Shown here piece by piece: positions 39,114 to 49,292 of a stretch of DNA of 64,000 nucleotides (positions are counted from its first letter, which is position 1; every line of letters starts with the position of its first letter). The stretch spans positions 1 to 64,000 of the forward strand of contig JAAYLH010000092.1 in assembly GCA_012521995.1 (NCBI GenBank), in the 5' to 3' direction. The notes under the pieces were generated by a model. The model did not search any database and was not told the DNA's origin. It saw nothing but the letters and a program-made list of their open reading frames with translations. A program made the translations under genes and the position numbers. The DNA is from Bacteroidales bacterium (GTDB lineage Bacteria > Bacteroidota > Bacteroidia > Bacteroidales > UBA7960).

Positions 39114-40860
39114 AGAGTTTTCTGTCTTTGATTTTCGTTGGGAGCAGCTCAGAAGCGTCGCCCGCCTCCTCTGCCTGCTGCCAGTACTCAACCGCCTGGT
39201 CGGTTTGTCCAAGCTTGAAGAGCACATCCCCATAATGTTCAAGGACCGTGCCACTCGCTTCTTCTGCGCTTTGTACTGCCATGCCTATCCAGTCAGCGGC
39301 TTCCTGGTAACGCCCCAATTGATACAATACCCAGCCCAGGGTATCCTGGTAGGCGGAAGTGCCGGGCTGAAGGCGGTTGGCTTCTGAAGCCATTACCTCT
39401 GCTTCATCAAGACGAAGCTTGCGCTCGCTGAGGTGGTAAGCATAATTGTTCAACACCGTGGCATTATCCGGCTCTAGCACCAAGGCTTTCTCATAGCTTT
39501 TATCGCTTCGGCTGTAGTCGCCAAGATAATGATACGTGTCGCCCAGCATAGAATAAAACTGTATGCTCAGGTCCTTGTCGTTTTGTACAAGGCCGGCCCC
39601 AAATTCGAGTGAAGAAGCCGCATCCATGTAATTCTTCAGTTGCATGTTGGCCAGGCCGTTAAACAGGAAGGGGAGGGGTTGCTCAAAAAAGTATTCCAGG
39701 GTTTGGTTTGAATGCTCCAGCAAGGCCTCGTAGTCGCCCAGCTGGTTGTCAAGCACCATGACCTGCTGCCAGACATTGAGGTTAGAGGGGTCGCGCCGGG
39801 CGCCCTTCAGAAACTGATCACGGGCTTCTTCCAGACGTTCCTCGCGGGCCAGGAAATCACCGTATATCAAGTAAGGCTCCGCCTCTTCGGGATGCAGTCC
39901 AATGAGAATCTCGCAGAGTTCAAGGGCCTGATCGAGGTAATCGGGGTTTTTTTCCGAGAGGTTGTAAAAAGTATACATGATCCGACCCTTGTTGTCGGTA
40001 TCGAGGCGGGGGCTGCGGAAGGCCTTCTTCAGTGACTCGAACGCCATTTGTGTCTCCCCTTGTTCCTGGTAATAGTCGGCCATCATCAGGTGGCCCATTG
40101 GGTTCTCGGGGTCTGTAACAAGCATTTGCTCAAACAAGGCGCGGGCCTCATCCATCCTGCCCGTTTGCATGTACAGGTCGCTGAGCATCTCCGTGAACAT
40201 GGGCTCATCGGGAAACAGCTCCACCAGGCGTTCTCCTTCAGCAACTGCTTCTTCCAGGCGCCCCATATCGACCAATAATTTCTGCTTCTGTAGCGATACC
40301 TCTTCCGAATAACCCGTGATTGCTTCCACACGGTCGTAAACCCCGATAGCATCTTCATAGCGGCCCGCATACAAATAGGTATTGGCCAGGCTCATCAGGT
40401 AATCCACCCGTTCAGGATATTCCTTGGTGAGTTTTTGATAAATGACAAGCGATTCATCCACCTGGTTCGAAAGGGTATATATGTCGGCCAGTACAGTGAG
40501 GTAATAGGTGTTGTCGGGGTCGATCTCTGCGGCTTTTTTGGCAAACGTCAGGCCGTCTTCAAATTCACCTTGCATAGCATGGGCCTTAGCCAGTTCAAAA
40601 TAAGCGGCATCATTCTGTGGGTCTTTTTTGATGGCATCCAGATACAGCACGATGGCCTGTGGCCAGTTGCCCAGGATTTTCTGTCGTGTAGCTTCAATCA
40701 GGATGGCCGAACTTTCCAGTTTGTCTGTATCAGTAAACATCTGACGCTCGAGGAATTGTCCTGAAGAGGCTGTTGGCACCTCTGCCGTTTTACACGAAGA
40801 AAGCCCCCCTACAGCAAGGATGAGCACAAGGATTATGTGAAGATAGCGTAAGGATTTCAT
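39106..40860 (-). CDS. tetratricopeptide repeat lipoprotein
   Basis: Signal/lipobox LSSC; many TPR units (DAAYFELAKAHAMQGEFEDGLTFAKKAAEIDPDN). Confidence 0.88.
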   Translation of the reverse strand: MKSLRYLHIILVLILAVGGLSSCKTAEVPTASSGQFLERQMFTDTDKLESSAILIEATRQKILGNWPQAIVLYLDAIKKDPQNDAAYFELAKAHAMQGEFEDGLTFAKKAAEIDPDNTYYLTVLADIYTLSNQVDESLVIYQKLTKEYPERVDYLMSLANTYLYAGRYEDAIGVYDRVEAITGYSEEVSLQKQKLLVDMGRLEEAVAEGERLVELFPDEPMFTEMLSDLYMQTGRMDEARALFEQMLVTDPENPMGHLMMADYYQEQGETQMAFESLKKAFRSPRLDTDNKGRIMYTFYNLSEKNPDYLDQALELCEILIGLHPEEAEPYLIYGDFLAREERLEEARDQFLKGARRDPSNLNVWQQVMVLDNQLGDYEALLEHSNQTLEYFFEQPLPFLFNGLANMQLKNYMDAASSLEFGAGLVQNDKDLSIQFYSMLGDTYHYLGDYSRSDKSYEKALVLEPDNATVLNNYAYHLSERKLRLDEAEVMASEANRLQPGTSAYQDTLGWVLYQLGRYQEAADWIGMAVQSAEEASGTVLEHYGDVLFKLGQTDQAVEYWQQAEEAGDASELLPTKIKDRKLYE

Positions 40861-40960
40861 TCAGATTGGATTTGTGAGTTAAGGCCTGTTTCATAGTGTG
40901 GGCCTTCATATTGTTGATTAAAAACGCCGAATCACCCTGTTGATTGCAGTCGCAGGCCCT

Positions 40961-41395
40961 TTATTTAGTGCCCGTATGGCCGAATCCCCCGCTTCCCCTG
41001 GAAGTCTCACTGAGTTCAGTGGCCTCGGTCAGTTCGGCCCGCTCGTGGCGTGCAATGATCATCTGGGCAATGCGGTCACCCGAATGGATCACATAGTCTT
41101 CCTGTGAAAGGTTGACCATAATGACCTTGATTTCGCCCCTGTAATCGGCGTCAATGGTGCCGGGGGTGTTTAGCACCGTGATCCCGTGTTTGGCTGCCAG
41201 TCCGCTGCGTGGGCGCACCTGGGCTTCGTGGCCCGCAGGCAGTTCAATAAAAAGGCCTGTGGGGATCATGGCGCGCGTAAGGGGTTTTAGCAGCACGGCT
41301 TCCTTCAGCCAGGCGCGCAAATCCATACCCGCCGATAAGGCTGTCTCATAGGCAGGGAGGGGATTGTCGGAGGTGTTGACGATTCGTACTACCAT
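40961..41395 (-). CDS. dut: dUTP diphosphatase
   Basis: [50 protein letters not shown]. Confidence 0.95.
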   Translation of the reverse strand: MVVRIVNTSDNPLPAYETALSAGMDLRAWLKEAVLLKPLTRAMIPTGLFIELPAGHEAQVRPRSGLAAKHGITVLNTPGTIDADYRGEIKVIMVNLSQEDYVIHSGDRIAQMIIARHERAELTEATELSETSRGSGGFGHTGTK

Positions 41396-41580
41396 TTTTA
41401 TTCGAAATAACAGGCTGTAAATTCGTATCTTCGCTGCAAAATTAATCAAAAGCTTGGTTTTACTTTCTTAATGAACCATAAATGTGCCACGGACCTGTCT
41501 TATGGCCAGATATGCCTTGTCTTATTAAACTTTTTTCCCTGTTTTTTCGTTAAACATTTGTCATTCAATGCTTCTAAAAA

Positions 41581-43938
41581 ATGAATAAAAAGTATTCCCT
41601 TGCAATCCTGCATTTGGTGCTGGTATTTCTTTTGCCCCTTAAGCTGTGGGCCGCATATCAGGAAAACATCCCCCAGCGTGTGGTTCAACCCGATGGCTCT
41701 GTGCTTGAACTGCTGGCCAGCGGCGATGAGTTCTTCAACTACCTCCACGACGAACAAGGCTACACCATCATTGCAGGCGATGACGGGTTTTTTTACTATG
41801 CCGTTAAGGTCAACAACCATATTGTAGCCTCCGATTACCGTGTCGGGCAGCACGATCCCGCCAGCCTGGGCTTGTCAAAAAAAGTGGCCATTAGTCAGGA
41901 TGCTTACCGCAAAAAAGTAGCGGAGTATTACAGCCAGGTGGACCCTGCCTCTAAAGCCCCGCATACCGGCAACATGATTAACCTGGTTATCTACATCCGT
42001 TTTGCTGATGATGAAGAATTTACGGATCCACGCAGCATTTTTGACAACAACTTCAATAAGGCCACCGGGCCTTCTCTCAAGCATTATTTCCAGGAGGTTT
42101 CCTATGGTCAGCTCGAGATTGAGAGCCACCACTTTCCGGTGTCGGATATGACCGTTAACTTGTCCTATCAGGCCGCCCAGCCCCGCGGGTATTACCAGCC
42201 AAAAACCGTCACCAACATCAGCGGGTATGACCCCGACATCCCGACCAGCAATGGGGCGAACCCCCTTGGACGCACTTACCGCGAGCATGCACTGCTGTCA
42301 GCGGCCATCCTGGCCCTGACCGATCAGATCCCTTCAGACCTCAACCTCGATGGCGATGGCGACGGTCGCGTGGATAATGTCTCCTTTATCATCAAGGGAT
42401 ACCAGGATGGATGGAACGACTTGCTGTGGGCGCATCGCTGGTCCCTGTGGTCGCAGGTGGTCAACATCCGCGGTAAGCGGGTTTACGATTATACCTTTCA
42501 GCCCCAAACACAGAGCAACATCAGCACCCTTTGCCATGAGATGTTTCACGCCTTGGGGGCCCCCGATTTGTATCACTACAGCGACAATGGTTTTACCCCC
42601 GTCGGACCCTGGGACCTGATGCACTCGGGCTTTGTGCATATGAGCGCCTATATGAAATGGAAATATGCAGGACAGCAATGGGTCACCAATATCCCGACCA
42701 TTTCCAACCCCGGAACTTATACCCTCGACCCTTTACTGGTCCAGGGGAATAACGCCTATCGCATCAATACAATCAACTCCAATACGGAGTTCTTTGTCGT
42801 GGAGTACCGCAAACGCAGCGGGCATTACGAAAGCAACCTCCCGGGTGAGGGGTTGCTCATTTACCGGGTCGACTCCCAGGCAGGAGATGGCAATGCCAGC
42901 GGCCCCCCCGATGAGCTTTACCTTTTCCGCCTCAATGGTAGCATCACCTCCGACGGCAATATCTTCCAGGCTCACTTCAGCCAGCAGACCGGACGTACCG
43001 AATTTTCTGACGACACCAACCCCGCAGCTTTCCTTTCGGGCAACCTGCCTGCAGGCATCCTGATCTCCAATGTTTCGGCAGCAGGCGAAACCATTTCCTT
43101 CGATCTGGCCCCTGCCTTCGACGAAGTCATGCCGCCCGACAACCTGGTAGCCATGGTCAACGAAGACAATGTGGTGGAGCTCCACTGGGACCTTCCCACC
43201 TCCTCCGGTAACGAAAACGACCCCGTCATCCTGGGTGTGGAAGTATTCCGCGATGGCCTGTTGTTCGATACCGTTGAGGATCCCGAAGCCACAACTTATC
43301 TCGATGATACGGCGCCTGCCGGTACAGTGACTTATTATGTGAGGGCAATCTACGAGGGCAACCTGGTATCGGCACCTACCACCGTGGTTAGCGTTAATGT
43401 GCCCTCCTATTTGATAGTCGATGGTGAAACCACCTACGAGGTAGCCAATAATGCTGGCAACCAGAAGGTGCCCATCCGCTCCAACCTAAGCCAGTGGACC
43501 GTCAATGCAGCACAAAGCTGGGTTGATCCCTACCCGGGGGTGGGTTCCTTCAACCGCAACATCTACCTGTATTACGATGCCAATCCTTCTGGAAGCCCGC
43601 GACAAACCAACATCTCAATCAGTGGCGGCGGTCATGCTCAAACCATTACCCTTCGCCAGGGCTATTCCGTTGGGCTCAGCGACCAGGAAACCCCTGGCTT
43701 CAGCATTTATCCCAACCCAAGCCACGAAGGCTATCTGATGCTTCAGCTGGGCCAGGCCACTCGAAATGCCAGTCTGAGGCTGTTTGACCTGACTGGCAGG
43801 CTTTTGCTCAGCAAGAACCTGGATGCTCAGCCAGGACAAAACCACCGCATCAGTACCCAGGGCTACCCTGCCGGAGTCTACCTCCTTGAGCTTAGCAGCC
43901 ACGAAGGGGTTTACCGCGAAAAGGTTATTCTGAGATAA
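41581..43938 (+). CDS. M6-family-like secreted metalloprotease with T9SS C-terminal domain
   Basis: HEMFHALGAPDLYHY, Fn3-like segment, C-term FSIYPNPSHEGYLMLQ...GVYLLELSS. Confidence 0.88.
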   Translation: MNKKYSLAILHLVLVFLLPLKLWAAYQENIPQRVVQPDGSVLELLASGDEFFNYLHDEQGYTIIAGDDGFFYYAVKVNNHIVASDYRVGQHDPASLGLSKKVAISQDAYRKKVAEYYSQVDPASKAPHTGNMINLVIYIRFADDEEFTDPRSIFDNNFNKATGPSLKHYFQEVSYGQLEIESHHFPVSDMTVNLSYQAAQPRGYYQPKTVTNISGYDPDIPTSNGANPLGRTYREHALLSAAILALTDQIPSDLNLDGDGDGRVDNVSFIIKGYQDGWNDLLWAHRWSLWSQVVNIRGKRVYDYTFQPQTQSNISTLCHEMFHALGAPDLYHYSDNGFTPVGPWDLMHSGFVHMSAYMKWKYAGQQWVTNIPTISNPGTYTLDPLLVQGNNAYRINTINSNTEFFVVEYRKRSGHYESNLPGEGLLIYRVDSQAGDGNASGPPDELYLFRLNGSITSDGNIFQAHFSQQTGRTEFSDDTNPAAFLSGNLPAGILISNVSAAGETISFDLAPAFDEVMPPDNLVAMVNEDNVVELHWDLPTSSGNENDPVILGVEVFRDGLLFDTVEDPEATTYLDDTAPAGTVTYYVRAIYEGNLVSAPTTVVSVNVPSYLIVDGETTYEVANNAGNQKVPIRSNLSQWTVNAAQSWVDPYPGVGSFNRNIYLYYDANPSGSPRQTNISISGGGHAQTITLRQGYSVGLSDQETPGFSIYPNPSHEGYLMLQLGQATRNASLRLFDLTGRLLLSKNLDAQPGQNHRISTQGYPAGVYLLELSSHEGVYREKVILR

Positions 43939-44218
43939 TCAGGCAACCATCAGGATGACAGTAAAAAACTTTGCCCAGACCCGCGTGTAGCGGAAAATTA
44001 ATAGTGTGTTTCCTGAAATCGTCTGGCCTTTTTTCGTTAAAAAGTATTATATTTGAGATTGAGTCTGATTCCGATTCAGGATTCAGACCCATTCATTGCG
44101 GCCCCTGCCGGCAGTTTTTTGTCGGTGACGGATGGCTCGGGCCCGGGGCCGTGAAGGTTCAGGAACAGACCACTGAAACCATTTAGCCCGCCGTTTTAAC
44201 CCTTTAAAAAACACATCA

Positions 44219-44449
44219 ATGAAAACTACAGAATCAAAAAAGACAACCACCAAAGCAACAAAAGCTACCTCAGAAAGACCTGCTGCAAAACCCAAAAGAG
44301 TTACAGCCGGTAAGCCTGAACCTGATGAGGAAGCCGTAAGGAGAAAAGCGCACGAAATTTACAACGAGCGCATCAGCCGCGGAGAGAGCGGCACCCCGGA
44401 AGAAGACTGGTACAAGGCCCAGAAGACCTTGAAGAAGTCGAAGAAGTAA
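44219..44449 (+). CDS. DUF2934 family protein
   Basis: EEAVRRKAHEIYNERISRGESGTPEEDWYKAQKTL. Confidence 0.75.
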   Translation: MKTTESKKTTTKATKATSERPAAKPKRVTAGKPEPDEEAVRRKAHEIYNERISRGESGTPEEDWYKAQKTLKKSKK

Positions 44450-44912
44450 TCAGCAGGGCCCTTCGGAGTGTTGGGCAGATGAGTTGCTTCCCGCTGAAAT
44501 ATGTACAAAGCCCCTGGTAATACCTACCGGGGTTTTCGTTTTGTGGGTATATTTCTCCAAAAAGAAATAAAACAAACTTGCCAAACCAAAAATGAAAACA
44601 TAACTTGTCAGGCGGTGAACCCCTAAACTTGGCTTCCTGCCTTTTTTCGGTGCTCATCATCCCTCCTGAAACAAAGGGGGCGATGGCTGAAACCGTCGTC
44701 ACGATGATCAGGGCAGTGAGTAAACCCCTTGGGCCCCGGCCTTTGGCAAGGGCAATCATCCACAGTGCTGCATACAACACCAGTCCAAAGGCCGAAATTT
44801 TATGGAAGGCAAAACACTGGGGGTGGTTAGGCTTCCCCATTTGGTCAAGGCATAATCCCGTGGCTACGATTACTGCCAGCAGCAGGGCGTGAACCAGGAG
44901 CCTTGTGATCAA
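44373..44912 (-). CDS. hypothetical membrane protein (C-terminal boundary uncertain)
   Basis: Several hydrophobic segments in first ~110 aa; tail runs through a terminator-like hairpin. Confidence 0.45.
   Translation of the reverse strand: MITRLLVHALLLAVIVATGLCLDQMGKPNHPQCFAFHKISAFGLVLYAALWMIALAKGRGPRGLLTALIIVTTVSAIAPFVSGGMMSTEKRQEAKFRGSPPDKLCFHFWFGKFVLFLFGEIYPQNENPGRYYQGLCTYFSGKQLICPTLRRALLITSSTSSRSSGPCTSLLPGCRSLRG
44505..44545 (+). terminator. Terminator downstream of DUF2934 gene
   Basis: AAAGCCCCTGGTA...TACCGGGGTTTTCGTTTT. Confidence 0.6.
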
Positions 44913-45157
44913 AGCCGCCTCGATTTTTCGACATCTTCAACCACCTCCAGCGCCCGCTGGTAGTGCTCTTCCTGCACCATTACCTTCACCGAACCTGCCC
45001 CTCCCGGGGAGGCCAGGTAGGGAGCAATGCTGCCCATGAAGTCATCTTTCAGAACGGCCTCTATCCCTTCATTAATAAGGATGCTCTGCATCATACTCGC
45101 TTCATTGAAGGTGCCAGAGGTGACTTGTACCCAGTGGCCCGATGCTTGTTTTTCCAT
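44909..45157 (-). CDS. DUF2007 family putative signal-transducing protein
   Basis: GTFNEASMMQSILINEGIEAVLKDD...VKVMVQEEHYQRALEVVED. Confidence 0.8.
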   Translation of the reverse strand: MEKQASGHWVQVTSGTFNEASMMQSILINEGIEAVLKDDFMGSIAPYLASPGGAGSVKVMVQEEHYQRALEVVEDVEKSRRL

Positions 45158-45326
45158 AACCCATTGTGTTTTGATTCAAAAATACCCCTGAAGGGAATAA
45201 TCTTTTGCAATTTAGGAAAATTGTGTGGTTTTACCTCAGTACACTTTGTGGTTTATTTTTTCCTCAAACCTGCATTTCGCCAGACATTTCTTTATAAATT
45301 GCAAGCCGAATGAAACGGAAACAGAA

Positions 45327-46301
45327 ATGAAAATACTTATCACCGGCGCCGACGGGATGCTTGGCAGCAACCTCGTCAGGCTGCTTCTCGATCGTGGCCA
45401 CCTAGTGAGTGCCTTCCTCCACCCTCAATCGAAATCAAAAACACTGAAAGGCCTGCCTATAAAAACCTTTACGGGCGATATCCTTAAGCCCGAAACCATG
45501 CTGCCCGCCTTCGAAGGCCACGATGCGGTGATCCACGCGGCCGCCTCCACCGCTGTATGGCCGGCCCGTTCCGAGGTGGTTCGCCGCATCAACATCGAAG
45601 GTACCCGAAATGTCATTGAGGCCGTCCTCACCCTGGGAATCCCGAAAATGGTCTATGTGGGCTCAGCCAGCTCGGTGAACACCCAGCCCAAACCCGGCGA
45701 CAAATATCCTTTTCCGGGGGCCAAGTTTGGCCTCGACTACATCGACTCGAAATACGAAGCCTATCAGCTGGTGATGCAGGCCGTCAGGGAGCGGGGCCTG
45801 CCCGCCCTGGCCATCTTGCCCACCTTTATGATCGGCCCATTCGACAGCCTGCCCGGCACCGGCAAGATGATCCTCAGCCTGGCCACCGGAAAGCTGAATT
45901 TCTATACCCGTGGCGGCCGCAACATTATATATGTCAAGGATGTGGCCGTGGCCATCGCCAACAGCCTCGACCATGGGGAAACCGGAAAATATTACATTGC
46001 CGGCAATGAAAACATCACCTACAAGGACTTCTTCGCAAAGGTGGGCGCCGCCATCGGCAAGCCTTATCCCACCCGTGCCGTGCCCTCCTGGGCGGTGAAG
46101 CTGGCTGGCCTGGCAGGCGACCTGGGCGGGAAGATCCTCAGAAAGGAACCCCTGCTGACCTACCCGATGGCTCGCATTTCCTGCGAAGAACAATATGTCG
46201 ACAGCAGCGAAACAGTCAGGGCCCTTGATATGCCCCAAACCGACATCTCCATCGCCGTCAGCGAATCCTATCAATGGTTCCTCGATAACCATTATCTCTA
46301 A
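45327..46301 (+). CDS. NAD-dependent epimerase/dehydratase family protein (extended SDR)
   Basis: ILITGADGMLGSNLVRLL, DAVIHAAAST; start trimmed to MKILITG. Confidence 0.9.
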   Translation: MKILITGADGMLGSNLVRLLLDRGHLVSAFLHPQSKSKTLKGLPIKTFTGDILKPETMLPAFEGHDAVIHAAASTAVWPARSEVVRRINIEGTRNVIEAVLTLGIPKMVYVGSASSVNTQPKPGDKYPFPGAKFGLDYIDSKYEAYQLVMQAVRERGLPALAILPTFMIGPFDSLPGTGKMILSLATGKLNFYTRGGRNIIYVKDVAVAIANSLDHGETGKYYIAGNENITYKDFFAKVGAAIGKPYPTRAVPSWAVKLAGLAGDLGGKILRKEPLLTYPMARISCEEQYVDSSETVRALDMPQTDISIAVSESYQWFLDNHYL

Positions 46302-46313
46302 AACCCCTTGTGT

Positions 46314-47057
46314 ATGCCCCCCCTTAAAACCCTCGATTTATCCTGGCAAGCCGGGCACCTGCAGGTCTTCCTGCCCGTCATCCTGGCCACGGTCTTTTTT
46401 ATCATTTACTGGTTTACCGCCAAATCCACCAAGGTCAAAAACTGGTTTTACCGCCGTTGGGATCACGACCCGGCTTCCGTACGTCACATCACCTTCAACC
46501 GGGTGGTGGGCTTTGTGGCGATGGGGGTGATGCCCGCCCTGGTCTTCCTGCTGTTTTTCCCTGAGGCTACCCTTGAAAGCCTGGGCATCCGGTTCAGCGG
46601 TCCAACGGCCCTGTTCTCGCTAGTCTGGACGTTGATCCTCTCGGCCCTGGTCATCCCCCTGGCCACCGTCAGCGCCCGCAAGCCCAAAAACCTGGTGAAC
46701 TACCCCCAGATCCGCGCCAAAAGCTGGACCACCCGCATCGTCATCATCAATGCCCTGGGCTGGGCCCTCTACCTATTTGGCTATGAGTTCCTTTTCCGTG
46801 GAGTGTTGCTGTTCCCGTTGGTGGACCAAATAGGGGTCTGGCCCGCCATCGCCGTCAACATCGCCCTCTATTCGGCCACCCACATCCCTAAGGGCCTCGA
46901 GGAAACCATAGGCGCCATACCGCTGGGACTGGTGCTTTGCCTGCTCACCCTGGCCAGCGAAACCATCTGGATCGCATTCCTGGTGCACCTCGCCATGGCC
47001 TGGACCAATAGCTTCACCGCCCTGAAATTTCATCCCGATATCCAGTACAAAAATTAA
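46314..47057 (+). CDS. CPBP family intramembrane metalloprotease
   Basis: GYEFLFRGVLLFPLV and SATHIPKGLEETIGAIPLGL. Confidence 0.82.
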   Translation: MPPLKTLDLSWQAGHLQVFLPVILATVFFIIYWFTAKSTKVKNWFYRRWDHDPASVRHITFNRVVGFVAMGVMPALVFLLFFPEATLESLGIRFSGPTALFSLVWTLILSALVIPLATVSARKPKNLVNYPQIRAKSWTTRIVIINALGWALYLFGYEFLFRGVLLFPLVDQIGVWPAIAVNIALYSATHIPKGLEETIGAIPLGLVLCLLTLASETIWIAFLVHLAMAWTNSFTALKFHPDIQYKN

Positions 47058-47062
47058 GGCCT

Positions 47063-47881
47063 ATGAAACCAGGAAGATTCGAAGGAAAAGTGGCCATCGT
47101 GACGGGCTCGAGCCGCGGCATCGGCAAAGCTATTGCCCGCCTGCTGGCTGAACACGGCGCTGCAGTAGTCCTGAACGGCAGGAATCCCGAACGCCTGGCT
47201 TCCGCCGAAAAAGAGCTGCTGGCCATTCACGACCGCGTGCTCAGCGTGTCTGCCGATGTTTCCACCCCTGAGGGCGGGCAATTGCTGGTGGGAAAGGCCC
47301 TGGAGCGCTTCGGCCGGATCGACATCCTGATCAACAATGTGGGCGTCTCGATGCGCGGCCGTTTTGCCGGGCTCGATCCTGGCGTGTTTGATTCAATGTT
47401 TAAAAGCAATGTGGCGGGGGCCGTCAGCCCTTCCATCGCCGCCCTGCCCAGCCTCAGGGAGACCAAAGGCAGCCTGGTGTTCATCACCAGCCTTGCCGGC
47501 ATCCGTGGTCTGCCGGGGCTTTCAGCTTACAGCTCCGCCAAGATGTCGCTCCGGGCCATCGCCGAATCCATCCGCATCGAAGAGAAAAGCCACGGCATCC
47601 ACGTGGGATTGATCTACGTGGGCTATACCGAAAACGAAGCAGGCAAGGAAACCGTCGCGGCCGACGGCTCGCTGGTTAAGATCGCACCCCGCTCGGGCAA
47701 GGGCGTCCAGACAATGGAATCCGTGGCCAGGGCGGTTTTCAAAACCATCAGCAGAAGGAAATTCATCAGCGTCCTCACCCCCATAGGCAAGCTCAATGCC
47801 GTGATGCAGCGGTTCTTCCCCCGCCTCGTCGAATGGATCATCCTGGCAAACCTGGAGAAGTTTGAGGAGAGGAGCAAATAA
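47063..47881 (+). CDS. SDR family oxidoreductase
   Basis: AIVTGSSRGIGKAIARLLAEHGA, LINNVGVSMRG, SAYSSAKMSL. Confidence 0.92.
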   Translation: MKPGRFEGKVAIVTGSSRGIGKAIARLLAEHGAAVVLNGRNPERLASAEKELLAIHDRVLSVSADVSTPEGGQLLVGKALERFGRIDILINNVGVSMRGRFAGLDPGVFDSMFKSNVAGAVSPSIAALPSLRETKGSLVFITSLAGIRGLPGLSAYSSAKMSLRAIAESIRIEEKSHGIHVGLIYVGYTENEAGKETVAADGSLVKIAPRSGKGVQTMESVARAVFKTISRRKFISVLTPIGKLNAVMQRFFPRLVEWIILANLEKFEERSK

Positions 47882-48108
47882 GGGTTCAAGGTTTAAAGTT
47901 CAAGGTTTAAGGTTCCAGGACTGGAGTTTGGGGTTCAGAAATTGCAGCCCGGGCTCCCCCTTTAGAGGGGGTTGGGGGGAGGTTTTTGGAAATGCCTGAG
48001 ACCTTTGATTTCAGAACAAGGATTTACGAATGATGATTTGTGAAATTTCTGACCCTTAAATCCCAAGAGCTGGCACCCGACAACTGATACACGACACCCA
48101 AAACCTTC

Positions 48109-48744
48109 TTAATCAGCAGTTTGCGAGCCTGAAATATTGTTAAGGCTGTAGCCGACGATCGTCCCTTCCAAATCCCTGAAAGCGACATATACCCTGAGGG
48201 TTTCGCCCTCCTTTACGGGAGGCAGCTTGATCTTTACCTGCCTGTCCTTTCTTTTGGCTTTCTGAACCAGGCCGGTGGTGTCGAGGGTGGTTGTGTTGAT
48301 GGCCAGCAGCAAGACTTGATCGTCGGGCGAAGCGGGCTTGCCTTCTTCGGGGCTGCCCCAGCTGACATGGCCCGTTTTGCCGTCGATGGTGAGGCTGACC
48401 TCCTGCGCCCCGGCCCGCTCGCCAATGCTTAGCGCCAGCCAGTCAAGGGTTTCGGGCGTTGCCGACGCATCGTAGCGGGCCAGGTTTTCCGACAGGGCCC
48501 GCTGAAAAACGTACCTGCCCCCGGACACATCGCGGAAACCCTCCTCAATGAAGGGCTTCACGGCCTTCACCACGTTCATTACCCTTGAAAATTTGCTTTT
48601 AACCGCTTTCATTTTTTCCGAATCGGGCCCGCTGCGTCCCGAAGGCTTGCTCCGTATCACCGTCTTGCCGTTCAACTGGTAGATCACCATATTGCGAATG
48701 CTGCCCTGGAATTCGCCTAAAATCCCCTTGCTTGTATATGCCAT
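48109..48744 (-). CDS. DUF6266 family protein
   Basis: MAYTSKGILGEFQGSIRNMVIYQLNGKTVIRSKPSG N-terminus. Confidence 0.65.
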   Translation of the reverse strand: MAYTSKGILGEFQGSIRNMVIYQLNGKTVIRSKPSGRSGPDSEKMKAVKSKFSRVMNVVKAVKPFIEEGFRDVSGGRYVFQRALSENLARYDASATPETLDWLALSIGERAGAQEVSLTIDGKTGHVSWGSPEEGKPASPDDQVLLLAINTTTLDTTGLVQKAKRKDRQVKIKLPPVKEGETLRVYVAFRDLEGTIVGYSLNNISGSQTAD

Positions 48745-48798
48745 AGCTTTTTTGTTTGAATGATATCCGTTTTCAAATTTAAACAAATTTGTATTTCG

Positions 48799-48858
48799 AC
48801 CGAGGTTCAGGCGGGTTTTAGCCGCTTTAAAACGGCTGAAACCCGCCTGAACCTCGGT
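48799..48858. repeat. dispersed palindromic repeat, copy 2
   Basis: ACCGAGGTTCAGGCGGGTTTTAGCCG...CGGCTGAAACCCGCCTGAACCTCGGT, same family as 27220-27291. Confidence 0.95.
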
Positions 48859-49231
48859 TTAAACCTAAAGATGATCCTAATCTTATACGGACTTTCAAAG
48901 AAGAGAATTGTTTGCAAATTATTTTCTTGATAAATTTAACCCAGTCAAGCAAAAACACAGCCATTGCAGGGGCTTTTGAAGTGCCTTACATCTTGAAAAT
49001 GAGGTAATAAGTGAAGGTGTTCCAGTGGTAATCATGGGCAAATAAATCTGTAAAACCCTGATATAATTCTTGCCGGCAGGTTCTAAATTTACAATCACTT
49101 CTACTCACATCATTTCACCTAAATACTTAACAATGAGCAAGCGGGGCATATCTTCCCGTTGGTTGTTGCTCTGGTGTTTTGGCCTGAATGGGGTTTATGG
49201 GCCTGAGGGGGGGAGGCTTTCGCCAGGGCGT

Positions 49232-49292
49232 TGCCGGGATTGAGAAAGCGTTTCAGCAGGAGCTGTTTTACCTGGTTGTCGATTTGCCCGCC
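49232..49292 (-). pseudogene. remnant of AAA+ ATPase C-terminal coding sequence
   Basis: 57/61 nt identical by eye to 61586-61646 (4 mismatches); encodes GGQIDNQVKQLLLKRFLNPG. Confidence 0.8.

Noticed and set aside
45225-45326. Upstream extension of the epimerase ORF (MVLPQYTLWFIFSS...)
   Set aside because: The Rossmann fold begins at MKILITGADGMLGS (45327); the extension looks like non-coding upstream sequence.
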